Shown piece by piece: positions 29,308-32,460 of a DNA stretch of 32,460 nt. The position numbers were made by a program, and so were the translations under genes. The notes beneath the pieces were generated by a model. That model was not told the origin of the DNA and did not search any database. It saw only the letters and a program-made list of their open reading frames with translations. Origin of the DNA: Betaproteobacteria bacterium (GTDB lineage: Bacteria; Pseudomonadota; Gammaproteobacteria; Burkholderiales; Burkholderiaceae_C); NCBI GenBank assembly GCA_010030205.1, contig RGQD01000015.1, forward strand, positions 1 through 32,460, read 5' to 3'. Within the stretch, counting starts at the first letter, position 1; every line of letters begins with the position of its first letter.

Positions 29308-31170
29308 TCAAAAGGTATCAGAAATATATCTTCCGATCAGCTTGCTACCAAGAATATTGAGATGATTTTTATCTCGATATAAAACTGACTCATCATTGGT
29401 CATGGCGCATTTTGTATCGGTGCACAGCGGTGTGTCGACATCGGTGTAGACTACATCATACTCTTTGCTTAATTTTTCCAGCAATGAATGATATGCACCG
29501 CTTTGACGCTTGGCTTCATCTATTGTGATGTAGCAAGAAGATGACAATTTTTTGGAGGGCAGCGTATACACGCAATAGCCTGGATTTTGATGGAAACTTG
29601 GAACATTGCCTACAAGTGAAACGGTCTTGCCAGCGTCTTTCAATGTCTTTATCGTTGCCGCAAATCCTTCGTACAAGCCAGAAGCTGTTGCATCAAGTCT
29701 CAGCAAGTAATACATCGTGAGAACGATGTGCTGTGGTTTGTGATTGTTGAGGAGTTCATTGAAAATGTTGTTGAATTGAGGGTTGCTGATGTAGGGATCG
29801 CCGTCCAATATGTAAAATGCAATATTTATATTTGGTTTGTATTCGGCAAGTCCCAGGAATAAGTGCTCGGCGTGACTATCTCCCAGTAAGACGACATCTG
29901 GAACACCTTTCTTTGATTGCTTGCAGCGCAAGTAACCTTGCCAGCTTAAGGCCTGCTTGGCAATGGCGTTGGGTTCGCAGTCGTAATAGTTGTCATCAAT
30001 ATATTTATGAAACTCAGCATGACCGACATCGCCGACCAACTGCCGATTGAAGCGATGCTCAAAGCCTTTGTTATAGCCCAAGCTTCCAAAATATATCAAA
30101 AATATTGATAATATTAGGGCTAACAAAAAAATACTTTTCCTTGTAAATCTGAGCTTATCCCTGAATGGTAGCTCGACAAATCGCCAGCTAAAGTATGCGA
30201 GAGTTAGAGCGGCAGCTGATAGAAGAGCAAAAACATGCCAACTGGGTTCGCCCAAGATCCTGTGCCTGGCCATCGCAAACAGTGGTTGATGCCAAAGGTA
30301 TGCGCTGTAGCTTATCAGTCCTAGACCAACAAAAACTCTATTACCAATGAACTTCCCAGCAGTTGTTGCCGGCGTAGCGAACAGAATTATCATCGCAGTT
30401 CCAACGGTCGGTGCTAGCGCGTAAAATCCAGGGAACGGTGTTAATTTATTGTAAATAAAAACTGAAAAAATGATCAAAGCAAGACCCAGCCATCCAAATA
30501 TCTCACGGAGCGGTCGACTAAACTCAAAGCGATCGGCTTGAGACAAGTAGAAGGCCGTGAAAGCACCCAGCAACAATTCCCAGCCGCGTGTTGGCAGTAG
30601 AAAAAAGGCTGTGGCTGGTTTGGCAACTGAACTCCACTGCGCTGCAGCCAAGCTTGCAGTAAAAATAATCGCTAGTAAGACTAATATTCGTTGCTTGCCA
30701 ATTCGCCAAGAAATCATCAGAAACAGCGGGAAGATAACATAGTATTGTTCTTCGACTGCGAGGCTCCAGGTGTGTAACAGCGGCTTCAGTTCGCTCGCGG
30801 TGTCAAAGTAACCACTCTCATTCCAAAATAAAAAATTCGATGCAAAGAGTGACACCGCCACCAGACTTCGTGAAAAGTCTTTCATATCGCTTGGCAACAA
30901 CCAGTGCCAAGCAAAAGGTATGCATACAAGCACAACGAGAAATAATGCAGGCAAAATGCGCCTGGCACGTCTTTCGTAAAAATTAACGATAGAGAATGTT
31001 CCGAGCTCAAGCTCGGCTAAAATTATCGAGGTGATTAAGTAACCGCTGATGACGAAGAAAATATCTACGCCGACAAAGCCGCCGCTAAAAACCTCAAAGC
31101 CTGCGTGAAACAGAATGACTGGTAGTACCGCCAGGGCCCTGAGTCCGTCAATCTCGCGCCTGTAATTCAT
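29308..31170 (-). CDS. OafA/YrhL-type membrane acyltransferase with C-terminal SGNH domain
   Basis: 620-residue inner-membrane protein predicted to acylate (often O-acetylate) a surface polysaccharide. The N-terminal acyltransferase-3 domain starts YRREIDGLRALAVLPVILFHAG, with the conserved RxxAxxxVxxxH pattern, and contains about ten membrane helices (FISGYLI- and LLHTWSLAVEEQYY-type motifs). The C-terminal SGNH hydrolase-like domain has VVLLGDSHAEHLF and the Asp-His pair in YRDKNHLNILG. The ATG at 31168-31170 gives the family N-terminus; an upstream TTG adds five residues. Strongly A+T-rich codon use by eye compared with the rest of the window, so horizontally acquired. Confidence 0.93.
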   Translation of the reverse strand: MNYRREIDGLRALAVLPVILFHAGFEVFSGGFVGVDIFFVISGYLITSIILAELELGTFSIVNFYERRARRILPALFLVVLVCIPFAWHWLLPSDMKDFSRSLVAVSLFASNFLFWNESGYFDTASELKPLLHTWSLAVEEQYYVIFPLFLMISWRIGKQRILVLLAIIFTASLAAAQWSSVAKPATAFFLLPTRGWELLLGAFTAFYLSQADRFEFSRPLREIFGWLGLALIIFSVFIYNKLTPFPGFYALAPTVGTAMIILFATPATTAGKFIGNRVFVGLGLISYSAYLWHQPLFAMARHRILGEPSWHVFALLSAAALTLAYFSWRFVELPFRDKLRFTRKSIFLLALILSIFLIYFGSLGYNKGFEHRFNRQLVGDVGHAEFHKYIDDNYYDCEPNAIAKQALSWQGYLRCKQSKKGVPDVVLLGDSHAEHLFLGLAEYKPNINIAFYILDGDPYISNPQFNNIFNELLNNHKPQHIVLTMYYLLRLDATASGLYEGFAATIKTLKDAGKTVSLVGNVPSFHQNPGYCVYTLPSKKLSSSCYITIDEAKRQSGAYHSLLEKLSKEYDVVYTDVDTPLCTDTKCAMTNDESVLYRDKNHLNILGSKLIGRYISDTF

Positions 31171-31186
31171 GATGTAAATGACCAAA

Positions 31187-31222
31187 ACAAACCACCCCGC
31201 CTAGAGAGGTGGGGTGGTTTGT
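31187..31222. terminator. Strong bidirectional hairpin terminator upstream of the acyltransferase
   Basis: ACAAACCACCCC (31187-31198) pairs perfectly with GGGGTGGTTTGT (31211-31222) around a 12-base loop. T-rich tracts follow in both directions. It lies just upstream of the acyltransferase start and would stop minus-strand transcription arriving from the tRNA side. Confidence 0.7.
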
Positions 31223-31424
31223 TGTTGCATTCGCCGCATTGCGAGCCCTGCGGGTTGCGGAGGACTCTAGTTAGCGCGGACGAGTTTGAAGTTGTGCGGA
31301 TTGTGACTCCTATCATCAGCTGTTTGGTTCGTTGAGTGGCTGGCATTTTCCCAGGCATGCTTTGCACTCCTTAGTAGCAGCGATCCCGTGCCAACAGCGT
31401 AAGTATGCGAGCGGCAAACTAAAA
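31223..31424 (-). other. Short spacer with a possible small minus-strand relic
   Basis: An AAGGAG box is followed eight bases later by an ATG (near 31358) reading MPGKMPATQRTKQLMIGV. That frame runs on through the terminator hairpin at 31187-31222, which argues against it being a whole gene. In the adjacent frame ADDRSHNPHNFKLVRAN ends at TAG (31267-31269), so a frameshifted small gene is possible. I cannot name a family. Confidence 0.25.
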
Positions 31425-31461
31425 AAAGACCACCTGTCGCTATGAACGCCAGGTGGTCTTT
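31425..31461 (-). terminator. Terminator of the disrupted tRNA-Met
   Basis: AAAGACCACCTG (31425-31436) pairs with CAGGTGGTCTTT (31450-31461). On the minus strand it is followed by a run of seven T. It stands eight bases beyond the tRNA CCA end and is best explained as the original terminator of that tRNA gene, left with the displaced fragment. Confidence 0.85.
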
Positions 31462-31468
31462 ATGGGTT

Positions 31469-31513
31469 TGGTAGGCCGTGTAGGACTTGAACCTACGACC
31501 AAAGGATTATGAG
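31469..31513 (-). other. Displaced 3' part of tRNA-Met(CAT): attachment-site scar
   Basis: The minus strand reads anticodon loop CTCATAA (anticodon CAT), stem side TCCTT, variable loop, T arm GTAGG-TTCAAGT-CCTAC, acceptor side ACGGCCT, A, CCA. The 5' half of the tRNA is absent: the five bases beyond the loop do not pair with TCCTT, and no D arm or 5' acceptor follows. Breaking at the anticodon loop and keeping the 3' end is the classic trace of integrase-driven insertion into a tRNA gene. Because the native terminator is still on the low-coordinate side, the inserted element should lie to the right. Confidence 0.8.
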
Positions 31514-31829
31514 AAGTTTGACCCTGAAAAAAGATATACATATCAAATACTTAGCTCGCATTAACAGCGGTGTGCAAGATTATGTGCAACTTAAGTCGCG
31601 CAGATTTCTGGGTTGGTCAGTGTCACACAAGAAATAAGCACCTACCACCCAGACCATCCACCCAGCCGACCAAGCTAACCGACATCTTCGGCGACTTCCG
31701 ACCTTTGGCAAGCTATGGGGCCAGACCTCCACATCGCAGTAGCTTAACCACCACAGCCGAGCCGATGCCAGCATCATCAGATGCGATCACGAGCTTTCCG
31801 TCGTTCATGTCGTGGATGGCGATCAAGCA
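31514..31829. other. Presumed inside edge of the integrated element
   Basis: No convincing long gene. On the minus strand a 31-codon frame (31713-31808, MNDGKLVIASDDAGIGSAVV...) follows the 129-residue gene closely, without a Shine-Dalgarno. A longer overlapping frame (31580-31777) has poor composition. The part next to the tRNA scar is A+T-rich. Confidence 0.3.
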
Positions 31830-32219
31830 TCAAGCCGCAGCAACCGCAGGCCTGACCTGTCGCGACTTGACGACCTGGGCCTGCGCTTTCACCAACTGCT
31901 GTCGTGCTCGCTCTTGCTTCTCACGCTGGGCCAGCTGGCGCTTCTGATCGGTGAGTGCTTTGAGCTTGAGTTGGTCGGCGGAAAGTGGGCCAACAGCAGC
32001 GCCAGCAGTGGCTTCGGTCTGAAACTTTGTCACCAGGATCAAGCTGGAGACGCTGTTACGACCATAGAGATGGTCAAGTAGCTGTCTGGCGTGCTGGGCG
32101 CTCTCAGCGTGGATAGCAGTCTTGATGGTCGTCGTGGATGCGTTGGCGCTGGCGCTGGATGGCACACGGACTGTGGCTGCGTACAGCTTGAGTGGGGAGA
32201 TGACTTCTTTGATCAGCAT
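31830..32219 (-). CDS. Hypothetical small protein, possible mobile-element gene
   Basis: 129 residues. The N-terminal half (MLIKEVISPLKLYAATVRV, then TAIHAESAQHARQLLDHLYG) looks like a compact folded domain. The C-terminal half is a charged, probably helical or coiled region rich in Lys, Gln, Arg and Ala (LKALTDQKRQLAQREKQERARQ). Small proteins with a similar start occur, as far as I recall, on integrative and conjugative elements, but I do not recognise a function. A weak AAGAG stands immediately before the ATG. It reads toward the tRNA scar. Confidence 0.55.
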   Translation of the reverse strand: MLIKEVISPLKLYAATVRVPSSASANASTTTIKTAIHAESAQHARQLLDHLYGRNSVSSLILVTKFQTEATAGAAVGPLSADQLKLKALTDQKRQLAQREKQERARQQLVKAQAQVVKSRQVRPAVAAA

Positions 32220-32348
32220 CTCTTATTTAGCTCTCGGGCTGGGCTGGACTTGGTCAAGGGGCGCATGGGCTGGGCTCTGGTTGCTCTGGATCAGGGTAAA
32301 CACTCTGAAAAGTTCAGTTCTAACACTTTACACGCATGGCGCATTGGG
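32220..32348 (-). other. Gap between the two terminal minus-strand frames
   Basis: A stretch without a supported gene. A small inverted repeat CTGAA-AAG-TTCAG is present. No clear promoter for the 129-residue gene was found. Confidence 0.3.
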
Positions 32349-32460
32349 CTACCGGCCGCCAGCGCCAGAGGTGTTCGTGCCAGCTATAGCCGCTAGGCCG
32401 GCTGCACCGGCCAAGCTCGCCGTGGTCCAGCTATCGACTTTGAACAACTGGCCGTTGATC
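32349..32460 (-). CDS. C-terminal tail of an unidentified protein (cut by the right edge)
   Basis: The last 37 codons in view read INGQLFKVDSWTTASLAG then LAAIAGTNTSGAGGR and TAG (32349-32351). The hydrophobic Ala/Gly stretch could be a membrane segment. It has the same strand as the 129-residue gene and would be its upstream neighbour in the element. Too little is visible to name it, and a chance frame cannot be excluded. Confidence 0.35.
   Translation of the reverse strand, partial: INGQLFKVDSWTTASLAGAAGLAAIAGTNTSGAGGR

Overview
The window is a high-G+C chromosomal segment of a betaproteobacterium, most likely Burkholderiales (Leptothrix/Rubrivivax/Comamonadaceae neighbourhood). This rests on recognisable proteins and gene orders: pilB-pilC-pilD-coaE-zapD-yacG, ispB divergent from rplU-rpmA-obg-proB, an ABC pair followed by a bolA-family gene, murA, hisG and hisD. 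The genus is not certain.

Layout. Positions 1-1404: groES-groEL on the minus strand (groEL runs off the left edge) behind a perfect-looking CIRCE operator and a TTGAAA-N16-TATAAT promoter. 1492-7134: the type IV pilus assembly and housekeeping operon (pilB, pilC, pilD, coaE, zapD, yacG), minus strand. 7308-7384: tRNA-Pro(CGG). 7432-8409: polyprenyl diphosphate synthase. 8590-11574: rplU, an rpmA that is broken in its second half, obg, and proB with an in-frame palindrome-rich N-terminal insert. 11587-11912: the shredded remains of a TPR-family protein gene. 11936-16839 and on to 18183: a TetR regulator divergent from a YadGH-type ABC exporter, a bolA-family gene, murA, hisG, hisD.

From 18184 the housekeeping order stops (hisC and later his genes do not follow). 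After a sirB2-like relic comes a catabolic block of about 9.6 kb (18631-28222): IlvD/Edd dehydratase, SDR, a convergent D-2-hydroxyacid dehydrogenase, a complete TRAP transporter (dctP, dctQ, dctM), a TauD/TfdA-type dioxygenase, an RraA-like aldolase and an FMN 2-hydroxyacid dehydrogenase. Together these look like uptake and breakdown of a hydroxylated organic or sugar acid. The substrate cannot be read from the sequence, and no regulator gene is present.

The right end (about 28.4 kb onward) is accessory DNA. A PNPOx-type flavoprotein gene sits between two attC-like hairpins. An A+T-rich OafA-type acyltransferase with an SGNH domain follows. Then comes a displaced 3' fragment of a tRNA-Met(CAT) gene with its own terminator, best read as the attachment scar of an integrated element that extends rightward out of the window. 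The last kilobase carries one small unknown gene and the tail of another.

The most striking themes are gene decay (rpmA, the TPR gene, sirB2), clusters of small hairpins placed inside or at the ends of coding genes (rpmA, proB), and two different kinds of recombination scar at the right end. No CRISPR array, transposase gene or integrase gene was seen.
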